This document shows positions 56,435-64,000 of a stretch of 64,000 nucleotides of DNA, one piece after another. The notes below the pieces were generated by a model. The model did no database searches, was not told the DNA's origin, and saw only the letters and a list, made by a program, of their open reading frames with translations. The position numbers were made by a program, and so were the translations under genes. Origin of the DNA: Hydrogenimonas cancrithermarum (GTDB taxonomy: Bacteria; Campylobacterota; Campylobacteria; Campylobacterales; Hydrogenimonadaceae); the NCBI RefSeq assembly GCF_030296055.1, contig NZ_AP027370.1, positions 372,001 to 436,000 on the forward strand. Reading direction: 5' to 3'. How positions within the stretch are numbered: the stretch's first letter is position 1; each line of letters begins with the position of its first letter.

Positions 56435-57592
56435 GTGAGCAACAGATTTTCAATTGAAGAGTCCCCTACCATTACCGGTGCAAAAATCAAAGCCATCGGT
56501 GTCGGAGGTGGCGGCGGAAACATGATCAACCATATGATTCATCAGGGAATCGGCGGAATCGATCTTATCGTCGCGAATACCGATGCACAGGCACTCGAAA
56601 CCTCCAAAGCGCCCTACAAAATACAGCTTGGAGAAAAATTGACGAAAGGTCTCGGCGCCGGGATGAAGCCGGAGATCGGCCAGGAGTCGGCACTCGAGAG
56701 TTTCGAAACGATCAAAGAGGTACTTTCGGGTGCCGATATCGTCTTTGTCTCTTCCGGGCTCGGCGGGGGTACCGGTACCGGTGCAGCCCCCATTATCGCT
56801 CAGGCGGCCAAAGAGGCGGGAGCATTGACGGTGGCCGTCGTGACCAAACCATTTCGTTTTGAAGGCCGAAAGCGGATGAAACTGGCGGAAAGCGGCCTCG
56901 AACAGCTGAAAAAAGAGAGCGATTCCATCATTGTCATCCCCAATGAGAAGCTTCTGAGCATCGTCGACAAAAACCTCGGCATCAAAGAGAGCTTCAAAAT
57001 GGTCGACAACATTCTCGCCCGTGCCGTCAGCGGCATCAGCAACGTCATTCTCTCACGTGGCGAACACGATATCAACCTCGACTTCGCCGATGTCAATACC
57101 GTCATGAGCCATCGCGGCCTGGCACTGATGGGTGTAGGAGAAGCGACCGGGCCGAGCGCAGCATACGAAGCGATCAAGAATGCGATCGAATCTCCGCTGC
57201 TCGACAACATGGACATCAAAGGGGCGATGGGCGTCCTCGTCCACTTCCATATCCATCCGGACTATCCTATCCTCGAGATCAGCGAAGCGATGGGGATCGT
57301 CGAAGACAATGCGGATGAAGACGCTCATGTCATCTTCGGTACCACAACCGACGAGAACATGTCACCGGATGAAGTGAAGATCACGATCGTCGCGACTGGC
57401 TTCGAAAGTGCTGAAAATTTCCAGAACGATGAAGAGAAGAAAGAGACGAAAAAACAACAGATCACACTGATGCAGCCGGAAAACAGCGAGCCCTCCATTC
57501 CCGCCAGCACGCCCCGCGTCAAAGTCGTCGGCGGGTACGACAATGAAGAGATCCTCGATATCCCGACCTGGATGCGAAACCAGATGGATTAA
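56435..57592 (+). CDS. ftsZ: Cell division GTPase FtsZ
   Basis: This 385-residue tubulin homologue has a start [17 protein letters not shown], the GTP-binding signature [14 protein letters not shown] (about residues 108-121), and the T7-type region [11 protein letters not shown]. The conserved C-terminal peptide [13 protein letters not shown] binds FtsA. It starts at GTG 56435 with GAGAGGAG upstream, 26 bases after ftsA. Confidence 0.98.
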   Translation: MSNRFSIEESPTITGAKIKAIGVGGGGGNMINHMIHQGIGGIDLIVANTDAQALETSKAPYKIQLGEKLTKGLGAGMKPEIGQESALESFETIKEVLSGADIVFVSSGLGGGTGTGAAPIIAQAAKEAGALTVAVVTKPFRFEGRKRMKLAESGLEQLKKESDSIIVIPNEKLLSIVDKNLGIKESFKMVDNILARAVSGISNVILSRGEHDINLDFADVNTVMSHRGLALMGVGEATGPSAAYEAIKNAIESPLLDNMDIKGAMGVLVHFHIHPDYPILEISEAMGIVEDNADEDAHVIFGTTTDENMSPDEVKITIVATGFESAENFQNDEEKKETKKQQITLMQPENSEPSIPASTPRVKVVGGYDNEEILDIPTWMRNQMD

Positions 57593-57626
57593 AGCCAGGC
57601 GGCTCACTCTCTCACACTGCGACCAA

Positions 57627-57645
57627 CTCCACTTTGGTGGTGGAG
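57627..57645. terminator. Hairpin after ftsZ
   Basis: CTCCAC and GTGGAG form a six-bp stem with a seven-base loop, flanked by further outer pairing (GGCGG near 57600 with CCGCC near 57662). It lies between ftsZ and the convergent ABC ATPase gene. There is no T tract, so the call rests on position and pairing. Confidence 0.4.
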
Positions 57646-57668
57646 CTGATCGTGGCTAAACCGCCCTC

Positions 57669-58427
57669 TCACCTCTCCTGAAACTGAATGGGACCTTCAC
57701 TTTTACCATCCAGAAACTGTCTTACATAGGGGTTCGTCGTATGTTTGAAATGTTCGGCATCCCCCGTTTCGATAATCTTCCCGTCATAAAGCATCGCAAA
57801 CCAGTCGCCCGCTTTGAAACTCTCTTTTATATCGTGTGAAATCAAAATGGATGTAACGCCGAGCGTCTTTTTAAGATGGACGATCATCTGGGAAATGAGG
57901 TCACTTGTAATAGGGTCGAGCCCGCTTGTCGGTTCATCATAGAGAATAATTTCCGGATTGAGTGCGATGGTGCGTGCCAGACCGACACGTTTGCGCATTC
58001 CACCGCTCAGTTCGTCGGGGAAGAGTTCGAGAACCTCTTTGGGTTTGAGTGCAACCATCTCCAGGCGCTCGATGACCCGTTCTCGTATCTCCTCTTCGCT
58101 CATATCGGTATGCTCGCGAAGCGGAAAGGCGACATTCTCGTAAACATTCATGCTGTCAAAGAGTGCCCCGCTTTGAAAGAGGAATCCGACTTTCTTCCGG
58201 ATACGGCGAATCTGCTCCTCGTCGGCATGGCTTATCTCCTCGCCTTCGATCCATATCTCACCCTCGTCAGGCTTCAAAAGCCCTACGATATGTTTGATAA
58301 TCGTCGACTTTCCTCCACCGGAAAGTCCGAGTATCACCGTCGTTTTCCCCTTCGGGATGGTCAAGTCGACCCCTTTGAGAACCTCTTTGGGACCGAACCG
58401 TTTCTTCAAACCTTTGATCTCGATCAT
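57669..58427 (-). CDS. Second MlaF-like ABC ATPase, without permease
   Basis: This 252-residue ATPase is of the MlaF class, with Walker A GLSGGGKS, Q-loop KVGFLFQSGALFDSMNVYEN, signature LSGGMRKRVGLAR and Walker B IILYDEPTSGLDPI. It ends with NPYVRQFLDGKSEGPI, closely like the regulatory tail of E. coli MlaF. It differs clearly from the ATPase at 30567-31343. No permease or MCE gene is next to it. It lies 19 bases after a DUF4149 membrane-protein gene, so its permease must be elsewhere. Confidence 0.88.
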   Translation of the reverse strand: MIEIKGLKKRFGPKEVLKGVDLTIPKGKTTVILGLSGGGKSTIIKHIVGLLKPDEGEIWIEGEEISHADEEQIRRIRKKVGFLFQSGALFDSMNVYENVAFPLREHTDMSEEEIRERVIERLEMVALKPKEVLELFPDELSGGMRKRVGLARTIALNPEIILYDEPTSGLDPITSDLISQMIVHLKKTLGVTSILISHDIKESFKAGDWFAMLYDGKIIETGDAEHFKHTTNPYVRQFLDGKSEGPIQFQER

Positions 58428-58446
58428 TCTATGTCACACCTTCGTG

Positions 58447-58968
58447 TCAGACGATCTTTCTGTAAAGATACCGCCCCAGTAATAGCGCCAATGCTACCAC
58501 AAAGATCTTGAAATCCCACTCAGACATCATATGGGCTTTCTGGAAAAGTTCGTTCTCCAGGATCGATTCCCCCTGCTTTTGGAACTCGACGATCTGAGGC
58601 GTATAGTAGAAGGTAAACATAAAACCTGTCCAGACTGTGACGAAAGCACTGTAGAATGTGATCTGATCGCGGTAAAAACGCAAAAAGTGATACCCCTCCA
58701 CAACGAGAATCGCGATACAGGTGGCATTGACGAGCCAGTTGCTCTTCAGGAATATCTTCGTCATGATGATCCCCTCCTGATAATGGGTGAGAACGCCACC
58801 TCCGAGAAGATCATCGGCATGAAAAATGACGGGAGCCGCAAAAACTCCGGCGCAGAGCCCCACCCCGAGCGTCATTCCCAGAAGCATCAGATAGGGAATC
58901 CAAAGTTTTTTCGGCATGGATAGCTCGATAGATGATTTCGGCGGCTGTTGTCTCTGACCTGGTTGCAT
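58447..58968 (-). CDS. DUF4149-like four-helix membrane protein
   Basis: This 173-residue protein has a short polar N-terminus and four hydrophobic segments (about residues 24-47, 81-98, 102-121 and 150-168). Overall it looks like the DUF4149 (TMEM205-like) family, with VFAAPVIFHA near the first helix and FMFTFYYTP in the third. The function is unknown. A TATAAA box on the minus strand (58998-58993) and GGAG give it a plausible promoter and ribosome site. Confidence 0.65.
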   Translation of the reverse strand: MQPGQRQQPPKSSIELSMPKKLWIPYLMLLGMTLGVGLCAGVFAAPVIFHADDLLGGGVLTHYQEGIIMTKIFLKSNWLVNATCIAILVVEGYHFLRFYRDQITFYSAFVTVWTGFMFTFYYTPQIVEFQKQGESILENELFQKAHMMSEWDFKIFVVALALLLGRYLYRKIV

Positions 58969-59040
58969 AACTACTCCATTTTTTGTAAAAAGTTTATATC
59001 AGTCCATCATACGTATAGAAAGCGAAGCGTTTTGGGGACA

Positions 59041-59865
59041 CTACTCGCCACTCATACGCACGTAGAATCCACGATCGAGTCCGGCGAGATCCCGGTAAAA
59101 CTTCGGTTCCGGCAGGTGCTGTTCTGCACAGAACTCTACGATAGGATGACGTTGATCGTACCCCATTTCACAAACGAGATGCGGCACGTTTCGCGTTTTC
59201 GCCGTCAAGATGATACGTTGTAGCAGCTCGTCACCGCAGACTCCGCCAATCAACGCATTTTCCGGTTCATAGCGAAGTGAATGGGGAAGCATATACCTTT
59301 CGCCGATATAGGGCGGATTGGAGACGATCATCTCCGGCACCGTCTCGATGCCCTCGAGCAGATCGGCCTGCCGCAGTTCGATACGATCTTCCAGCCCGTA
59401 ACGAACCACATTCTTCCTGGCATAGGCGAGCGCTTTTTCGGAGATATCGGTCGCGACGATCCGAAGCTCCGGAAACATTTTTGCCAGCATAATACTCACG
59501 GCACCGCTTCCGACACCGATTTCACAGATATTCGTCAAACGATACTTCCCGACGATCTTCGCCGCCATATCGACCAGCAGTTCCGTTTCCGGACGTGCGA
59601 TCAACACGCCCGGCCCCACTTCGAGCTGCAGGTCATAAAAAGAGACTCTGCCCGTGATATATTCGATCGGTTCGCTTTTGCACCGGCGCTCGACCAGCGC
59701 GAAGTAACCCTTCGGGTCTTCCATCTTCCGGTCACTGTGCATATGAAGCCACACACGCTCTCTGCCCAGATGCTCCGACATCAATATTTCGGCTTCGAGC
59801 CTCGGTCTATCTGCAACGGAAGCAAGCGTTACAGCGCCTTCACGCAGCGCCTCCTCGATTGTCAT
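59041..59865 (-). CDS. prmC: Release factor glutamine methyltransferase PrmC
   Basis: This 274-residue SAM-dependent enzyme methylates the Gln of the GGQ motif in RF1 and RF2. Landmarks are YITGRVSFYDLQLEVGPGVL, ARPETELLVD, the SAM motif ICEIGVGSGAVSIMLA, and catalytic NPPYIGERY. I chose ATG 59865 because it overlaps the preceding stop (ATGA) and follows AAGGCGAG. An in-frame GTG lies nine bases upstream. Confidence 0.93.
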   Translation of the reverse strand: MTIEEALREGAVTLASVADRPRLEAEILMSEHLGRERVWLHMHSDRKMEDPKGYFALVERRCKSEPIEYITGRVSFYDLQLEVGPGVLIARPETELLVDMAAKIVGKYRLTNICEIGVGSGAVSIMLAKMFPELRIVATDISEKALAYARKNVVRYGLEDRIELRQADLLEGIETVPEMIVSNPPYIGERYMLPHSLRYEPENALIGGVCGDELLQRIILTAKTRNVPHLVCEMGYDQRHPIVEFCAEQHLPEPKFYRDLAGLDRGFYVRMSGE

Positions 59866-61112
59866 ACGCTGCACTCGCCTTTGAGCGCTTCATCCTCTTT
59901 TTCGTCATAGACACTTTTGTCGCCCAACGCCTTGAGCCGTTCGATCACCGGAGGATGGGAGTGGTAGAAAAAGATCGTCAGTTTGTGCGCTTTCGGGAAA
60001 CTCTTGTTCTCGTCGACCAGTTTTTTCAGTGCGGAGACGAGATCGCCGCTGTTGCCGTGGATCTGCGTAGCGTACCTGTCCGCCTCATACTCGTTGTGCC
60101 GGCTCACAAAACTCATGATCGGCATAAAGATAAACATAAATACAGAAATCAGCAGCATAAAGAGTACCATGATCATCGCAGGGGTCTCTCTGACACCCAG
60201 TTCCATAAAGAGGCTTGTTGGCATATGGCCGAAAATATAAAATCCCACAAAAAGAATGCCGCCGAGCATCGCGATGTTTTTGTATATATCGTGATGCTTA
60301 AAATGGCCCAGTTCATGTCCCAACACCGCCAACAGCTCGTTGTCGTTCAGCTTGTCGAGAAGGGTATCGAAAAGAACGACCCGTTTGCTCTTTCCAAGCC
60401 CCCCGAAATAGGCGTTGAGCCTGGCGTCACGCTTGCTGGCATCGACGACATAGACCCCTTCGCTCTCGAATCCGCTCTTTTCAAGCAGTTGTCTGATCTT
60501 CTCGTTCAGCTCCTCGTCTTCGAGCGGTGTAAACTTGTTGAAAATCGGTGCGATGACCGTCGGGTAGAGAAGGTTCAACAAAACGATAACGGCAAAGACC
60601 AGAAGGAAGCTGAAGAACCACCACATCGGTACGTTTATAATGATCCATGCGATGGCGGCACTGAGCAGTGACGCAAAAACGAGTGTCAGGAGACTGCCTT
60701 TCATCTGGTCCTTTATAAAGAGTTCCGGCGAGGAGTGGTTGAACTTGAACCGTTCGTCGATAACGAAAGTTTTATAGATCGAAAACGGAAGCTCCACGAT
60801 GTAGTTGACGATCAGAAACAGGTCGACCGCGATGACGGCCTGCAAAATGGGGTCCATGTTCCATGTCATCGTATCGAGCCAGCGGATACCCCATGAAAGC
60901 CAGAAAACGAAAAGAGCGTACTCCACCAACGTTTCCACGATCTTGAGACGCTCGTTGGAGATAAGATAGCGCGCCGACTTGATCCAGCTGCTCGGCTTCA
61001 TCAGTACGGGCGGCATATCTTTCGCCCTCGCGACATAACCGATCTGCATCACACTTATATAGACTTTGATCAATACATACAAAAAGAAAATTATGGAGAG
61101 TGCTTCGACCAT
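59862..61112 (-). CDS. M48-family zinc metalloprotease (Ste24-like)
   Basis: This 416-residue membrane protease has several helices and the zinc motif LAVLGHELGHFKHHD (HExxH, about residue 280). A downstream Glu lies in NEYEADRYA, and VYVVDASKRDARLNAYFGG is typical of CAAX prenyl protease 1/Ste24 relatives. It probably takes part in membrane or envelope protein quality control. ATG 61112 has AAGGA seven bases upstream, favouring it over the ATG 15 bases earlier. It is followed by prmC in an ATGA overlap. Confidence 0.9.
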   Translation of the reverse strand: MVEALSIIFFLYVLIKVYISVMQIGYVARAKDMPPVLMKPSSWIKSARYLISNERLKIVETLVEYALFVFWLSWGIRWLDTMTWNMDPILQAVIAVDLFLIVNYIVELPFSIYKTFVIDERFKFNHSSPELFIKDQMKGSLLTLVFASLLSAAIAWIIINVPMWWFFSFLLVFAVIVLLNLLYPTVIAPIFNKFTPLEDEELNEKIRQLLEKSGFESEGVYVVDASKRDARLNAYFGGLGKSKRVVLFDTLLDKLNDNELLAVLGHELGHFKHHDIYKNIAMLGGILFVGFYIFGHMPTSLFMELGVRETPAMIMVLFMLLISVFMFIFMPIMSFVSRHNEYEADRYATQIHGNSGDLVSALKKLVDENKSFPKAHKLTIFFYHSHPPVIERLKALGDKSVYDEKEDEALKGECSV

Positions 61113-61177
61113 ACGAGAGTCCTTCATTTACTGCCTGTAGAGTCTGTCAGGGTCAGTGAATTATTCAAATTAGGTGG

Positions 61178-61205
61178 ATTATAGCCAAGATAGGTTAAAA
61201 TCCAA
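61178..61205 (-). promoter_or_regulatory. Probable promoter of the M48 protease-prmC unit
   Basis: On the minus strand, TTGGAT (61205-61200) and a perfect TATAAT (61183-61178) stand 16 bases apart, about 65 bases before the protease start. The spacer is divergent with the ABC-F gene, for which I see AAGGAA before the start but no confident promoter. Confidence 0.5.
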
Positions 61206-61249
61206 TTCCTAAATATCAATCTAAATAGAGTATGTAAGAAAAGGAACCT

Positions 61250-63193
61250 ATGGCGCTAGTAGACCTCCTCGACGTCGACAAACAGTTCGAATCGCAAATC
61301 ATTTTCGAAGGGATCAATTTCCATATCGATGCCTATGAACGCATCGTGATCGTCGGCCGTAACGGCAGCGGCAAATCGACACTGATGAAGATCGTCAGCG
61401 GCGAAATAGAACCGGACGCCGGGAAACGGATTGTAAGACAGGGTATCAAGATCGAAATGCTCGAGCAGCAGCCGGTCTTCGATGCGGGCCTGACCGTACG
61501 CGACGCCATCGAACGGGAGCTCACAGAGATTCAGGAAGCCAAAAGCAGATACGAAGATATCTCCGCCCGGCTGGCCGAAGATTTCGAGAACAGGACACTG
61601 CTCGAAGAGCATGCGAAACTGACGGCGTTTCTCGACTTTCACAATGCATGGAACCTCGACGACAAAATAGAGCGGATTCTCAAAGAGTTCGACCTCAAAG
61701 CTTATGAGGAGCGCCCCGTCAATCTGCTTAGCGGAGGCGAACAGCGGCGTGTGGCGCTTGCGTCACTGCTCCTGAAAAAGCCCGATATCCTCCTGCTGGA
61801 CGAACCGACCAACCACCTCGATGTCTACATGGTCGAATTTCTCGAAGAGCTGCTGCTCAAAGAGAAGTTCACACTTCTACTCATCTCGCACGATCGTTAC
61901 TTCATCGACCGTATCGCCACCCGCACCGTCGAGATCGACGACCACAAACTGCGCAGTTTCAAGGGGGGATACGAGAGCTATCTTCAGCAAAAAGAGGCAC
62001 TGCTCCACGCGATGCACAAAGAGCACGAGACGCTGCTGAAGCTGCTCAAGTCGGAAGAGGAGTGGCTACGCCGCGGTGTGAAAGCGCGTCTCAAACGCAA
62101 CGAAGGGCGGAAGAAACGGGTGCTCGAGATGCGTGAACAGGCGAAGAAAAACCCTTCTGTCATCCGCAAGATCAAACTCGAACTCGAACGGGAAAAACAC
62201 CATTTCAACAGAGAGGAGAGCGTCAGCCGAAAAAAGGTTCTCTTCGAGATCGAACATCTCGAAAAACGCCTCGGCGACAAACTGCTGATCCACAACTTCT
62301 CCAACCGCATCCTCCAAAAAGACCGCATCGCCGTCGTCGGAAAGAACGGAAGCGGAAAATCGACGCTTCTAAAACTTCTTCTTGGACGCGAAAAACCGGA
62401 TGCCGGTGTCATTAAACGGGGCGATTTCACGATCGGCTACTTCGACCAGCACCGTGAAATGCTCGACGACGACAAAAACCTCATCGAAACCTTCTGCCCC
62501 TTCGGCGGAGACCGTGTCGATGTGCAGGGAAAGAACATGCACGTCTACGGCTATCTCAAAAACTTCCTCTTCCCCAAAGAGTATCTCGACAAGAAAATCG
62601 GGGTCCTTAGCGGCGGGGAGAAGAACCGTGTCGCACTGGCACTTCTATTTACCAAAAAAGTGGACTGCCTCATCCTCGACGAACCGACCAACGACCTCGA
62701 TATCCCGACCATCAATATCCTCGAAGAGTACCTTCTCAATTTCCCGGGCGCACTCATCTTCGTCAGCCACGACCGCTACTTCGTCGACAAGATCGCCAAG
62801 AAACTTTTCATCTTCAAAGGACACGGTATCGTCGAAGAGAGCTACCAGCCCTACTCCGAATTCCTCGCCATCGAAAAGGAGCTGAACAGCCTCGCACAGT
62901 TCGAGCATGAGATCGAGATGGAAAAAGAGAAACCGAAAGCCGAGCCGGTGAAGAAGAGAAAAAAGAAACTCAGCTACAACGAACAGCGTGAACTGGAATC
63001 GTTGCCCGAAGAGATCGACGCGCTCGAAAACCGTATCGCTGAGCTGAACGAATGCCTCGCCAACCCCGACTGCTACCAGGAAAAAGGTATTCAGAACCTA
63101 ACGGATGAGCTGGACGGGCTGGAGATCGAATACAATCTAAAGGCGGACAGGTATCTGGAACTTTTGGAGTTGCAGGAGGAGTTGGAAGGGTGA
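61250..63193 (+). CDS. ABC-F family ATPase (Uup-like)
   Basis: This 647-residue soluble protein has two ABC domains and no membrane part. It has Walker A GRNGSGKS (about residue 37) with signature LLSGGEQRRVAL, and a second Walker A GKNGSGKS (about 364) with VLSGGEKNRVAL. It also has a linker between the domains rich in Lys/Arg, and a C-terminal coiled coil (about 575-645) like that of Uup. ABC-F proteins act on the ribosome. The C-terminal coil makes Uup the nearest named relative. Confidence 0.9.
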   Translation: MALVDLLDVDKQFESQIIFEGINFHIDAYERIVIVGRNGSGKSTLMKIVSGEIEPDAGKRIVRQGIKIEMLEQQPVFDAGLTVRDAIERELTEIQEAKSRYEDISARLAEDFENRTLLEEHAKLTAFLDFHNAWNLDDKIERILKEFDLKAYEERPVNLLSGGEQRRVALASLLLKKPDILLLDEPTNHLDVYMVEFLEELLLKEKFTLLLISHDRYFIDRIATRTVEIDDHKLRSFKGGYESYLQQKEALLHAMHKEHETLLKLLKSEEEWLRRGVKARLKRNEGRKKRVLEMREQAKKNPSVIRKIKLELEREKHHFNREESVSRKKVLFEIEHLEKRLGDKLLIHNFSNRILQKDRIAVVGKNGSGKSTLLKLLLGREKPDAGVIKRGDFTIGYFDQHREMLDDDKNLIETFCPFGGDRVDVQGKNMHVYGYLKNFLFPKEYLDKKIGVLSGGEKNRVALALLFTKKVDCLILDEPTNDLDIPTINILEEYLLNFPGALIFVSHDRYFVDKIAKKLFIFKGHGIVEESYQPYSEFLAIEKELNSLAQFEHEIEMEKEKPKAEPVKKRKKKLSYNEQRELESLPEEIDALENRIAELNECLANPDCYQEKGIQNLTDELDGLEIEYNLKADRYLELLELQEELEG

Positions 63194-63221
63194 TGTTGTA
63201 TTTTGCAAAAAGGAAAGTTCG

Positions 63222-63539
63222 ATGAATTTAGAAACGGTCGAAAATTTGATCCACCACGAGCCGGGTGTGTTGCTCTACTTCTGGGGCGAACACTGCAACG
63301 TCTGCCACGCCCTGCAGCCCAAGCTCTTCGAGGCGTTCGACCAGAACTTTCCGAAAATCGAAAAGATCGCCATCGACGTGGGCGAGCACGCCGACATCGC
63401 GGCCCATTTCGGTGTTTTTTCGATCCCGACAGCCATCGTTTTTCTCGGTGGCAAGGAGTTCGCGAGGGTAAGCCGGAACGTCAGTATTCCCGCACTGGTA
63501 GAACGGATAGAGCGCCCATATTCCATCCTTCTTTCATGA
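63222..63539 (+). CDS. Thioredoxin-like protein
   Basis: This 105-residue single thioredoxin fold has an active site CNVC in LLYFWGEHCNVCHALQ (about residues 26-29 of the fold) and the cis-Pro in FSIPTAIVFLGGKE. It has no signal peptide, so it should be cytoplasmic. The CxxC differs from the usual CGPC, so the redox partner is unclear. It follows the ABC-F gene by 28 bases. Confidence 0.85.
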   Translation: MNLETVENLIHHEPGVLLYFWGEHCNVCHALQPKLFEAFDQNFPKIEKIAIDVGEHADIAAHFGVFSIPTAIVFLGGKEFARVSRNVSIPALVERIERPYSILLS

Positions 63540-63549
63540 AAATTTCAAC

Positions 63550-64000
63550 TCAATGGGAATTTCGGATCCATCTCTTTTCGAACGTTTCGACAGGAAGCGG
63601 TTTCGAAAAGTAGAAACCCTGGACAGCGTCACACCCTACCGATCGCAGAAGCCGTACCTGCGCTTCCGTCTCGACCCCTTCCGCAACGATCTCCAGGCCC
63701 AGCGTATGCCCCATGGCGATGATCGTCTCGACGATCGCCTTGTCGTTGGGATTTTTCGTAATATCCTGTACGAAACTTCTGTCGATCTTCAGCTTGTCCA
63801 CTTCCAGCATCTTCAGGTGACTCAGCGAAGAGTATCCCGTCCCGAAATCGTCGATCGAAAGTTTGAAGCCAAGTGACTTGAGGGCTTTGATCAGCAGATG
63901 GGCGTGCCTCTCGTCTTCTATCAGAATATCTTCCGTCAGCTCCAGCTCTATGAGGCGGCAAAGTTCGCCATATCGGCGATGCAGCGACTCCATATCGGCA
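63550..64000 (-). CDS. EAL-domain protein, C-terminal part (cut by window edge)
   Basis: The visible 150 residues are the C-terminal two thirds of an EAL domain. They include LIELELTEDI (catalytic Glu), SIDDFGTGYSSLSHL, the Lys of VDKLKIDRSF, EIVAEGVET and AVQGFYFSKPLP. All expected catalytic residues in this part are intact, so it is probably an active c-di-GMP phosphodiesterase. The frame is open through the window end, so upstream domains cannot be seen. Confidence 0.9.
   Translation of the reverse strand, partial: ADMESLHRRYGELCRLIELELTEDILIEDERHAHLLIKALKSLGFKLSIDDFGTGYSSLSHLKMLEVDKLKIDRSFVQDITKNPNDKAIVETIIAMGHTLGLEIVAEGVETEAQVRLLRSVGCDAVQGFYFSKPLPVETFEKRWIRNSH

Overview
The window looks like a chromosomal segment of a Campylobacterota (epsilonproteobacterial) chemolithotroph or relative with moderately high GC. 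The main reason is gene order, compared from memory with Campylobacter jejuni. Four blocks match: clpB / ctpA-purC-purS-purQ-(periplasmic protein)-plsC; DUF2018-(exported protein)-prenyltransferase-hemA-proS-fxsA-hemC-ubiD; rsmH-ftsL-like facing ppiD-ftsA-ftsZ; and gpsA near gatB. I saw no tRNA, rRNA, CRISPR array, prophage or complete insertion sequence. Genes are packed, and most neighbours overlap by ATGA or run-on stops, which implies long translationally coupled operons.

Layout. 0.2-4.2 kb: an ECF sigma factor operon (sigma, zinc-finger anti-sigma, a CnrX/CpxP-like periplasmic protein, DUF1800, Tat-exported DUF1501). It is followed by a secreted His/Gly-repeat protein whose upstream region shares a 14-base motif plus CGTATA with the sigma promoter. 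4.7-7.3 kb: clpB, with a strong promoter overlapped by a HAIR-like operator. 7.6-12.6 kb: ctpA, purCSQ, a periplasmic protein, plsC and a YwbE-like protein. 12.6-25.3 kb (minus strand): ABC ATPase, proA, gpsA, a voltage-gated-type K+ channel with a separate RCK subunit, gatB, atpB, rpoN, lptB, tsaE, trpD and an S4 protein. 25.3-32.9 kb: two MCE lipid-transport systems back to back, a LetAB type with split LetA and seven MCE domains on minus, and an MlaEFD type with a lipoprotein on plus. 32.9-41.7 kb (minus): heme and quinone genes with proS; a 125-bp insertion-like duplication separates hemA from proS.

41.8-46.9 kb (minus): the most unusual block. It is a tight four-gene unit made of a LuxI/N-acyl-amino-acid-synthase-like acyltransferase, a TonB-dependent receptor, a YfiR-like periplasmic protein and a YfiN-like membrane protein with a degenerate GGDEF and an intact EAL domain. 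It could join an acyl product, outer-membrane sensing and c-di-GMP breakdown. 47.0-53.4 kb (minus): an RND pump, ftsL-like, rsmH, DUF72 and bioA. 53.6-57.6 kb (plus): ppiD, ftsA, ftsZ. 57.7-61.1 kb (minus): an orphan MlaF-like ATPase, a DUF4149 membrane protein, prmC and an M48 protease. 61.25-64 kb: an ABC-F ATPase, a thioredoxin-like protein and the 3' part of an EAL-domain gene cut by the window edge.

All functions are read from sequence motifs and remembered family features; no database search was run. Promoters and small ORFs are the least certain entries.
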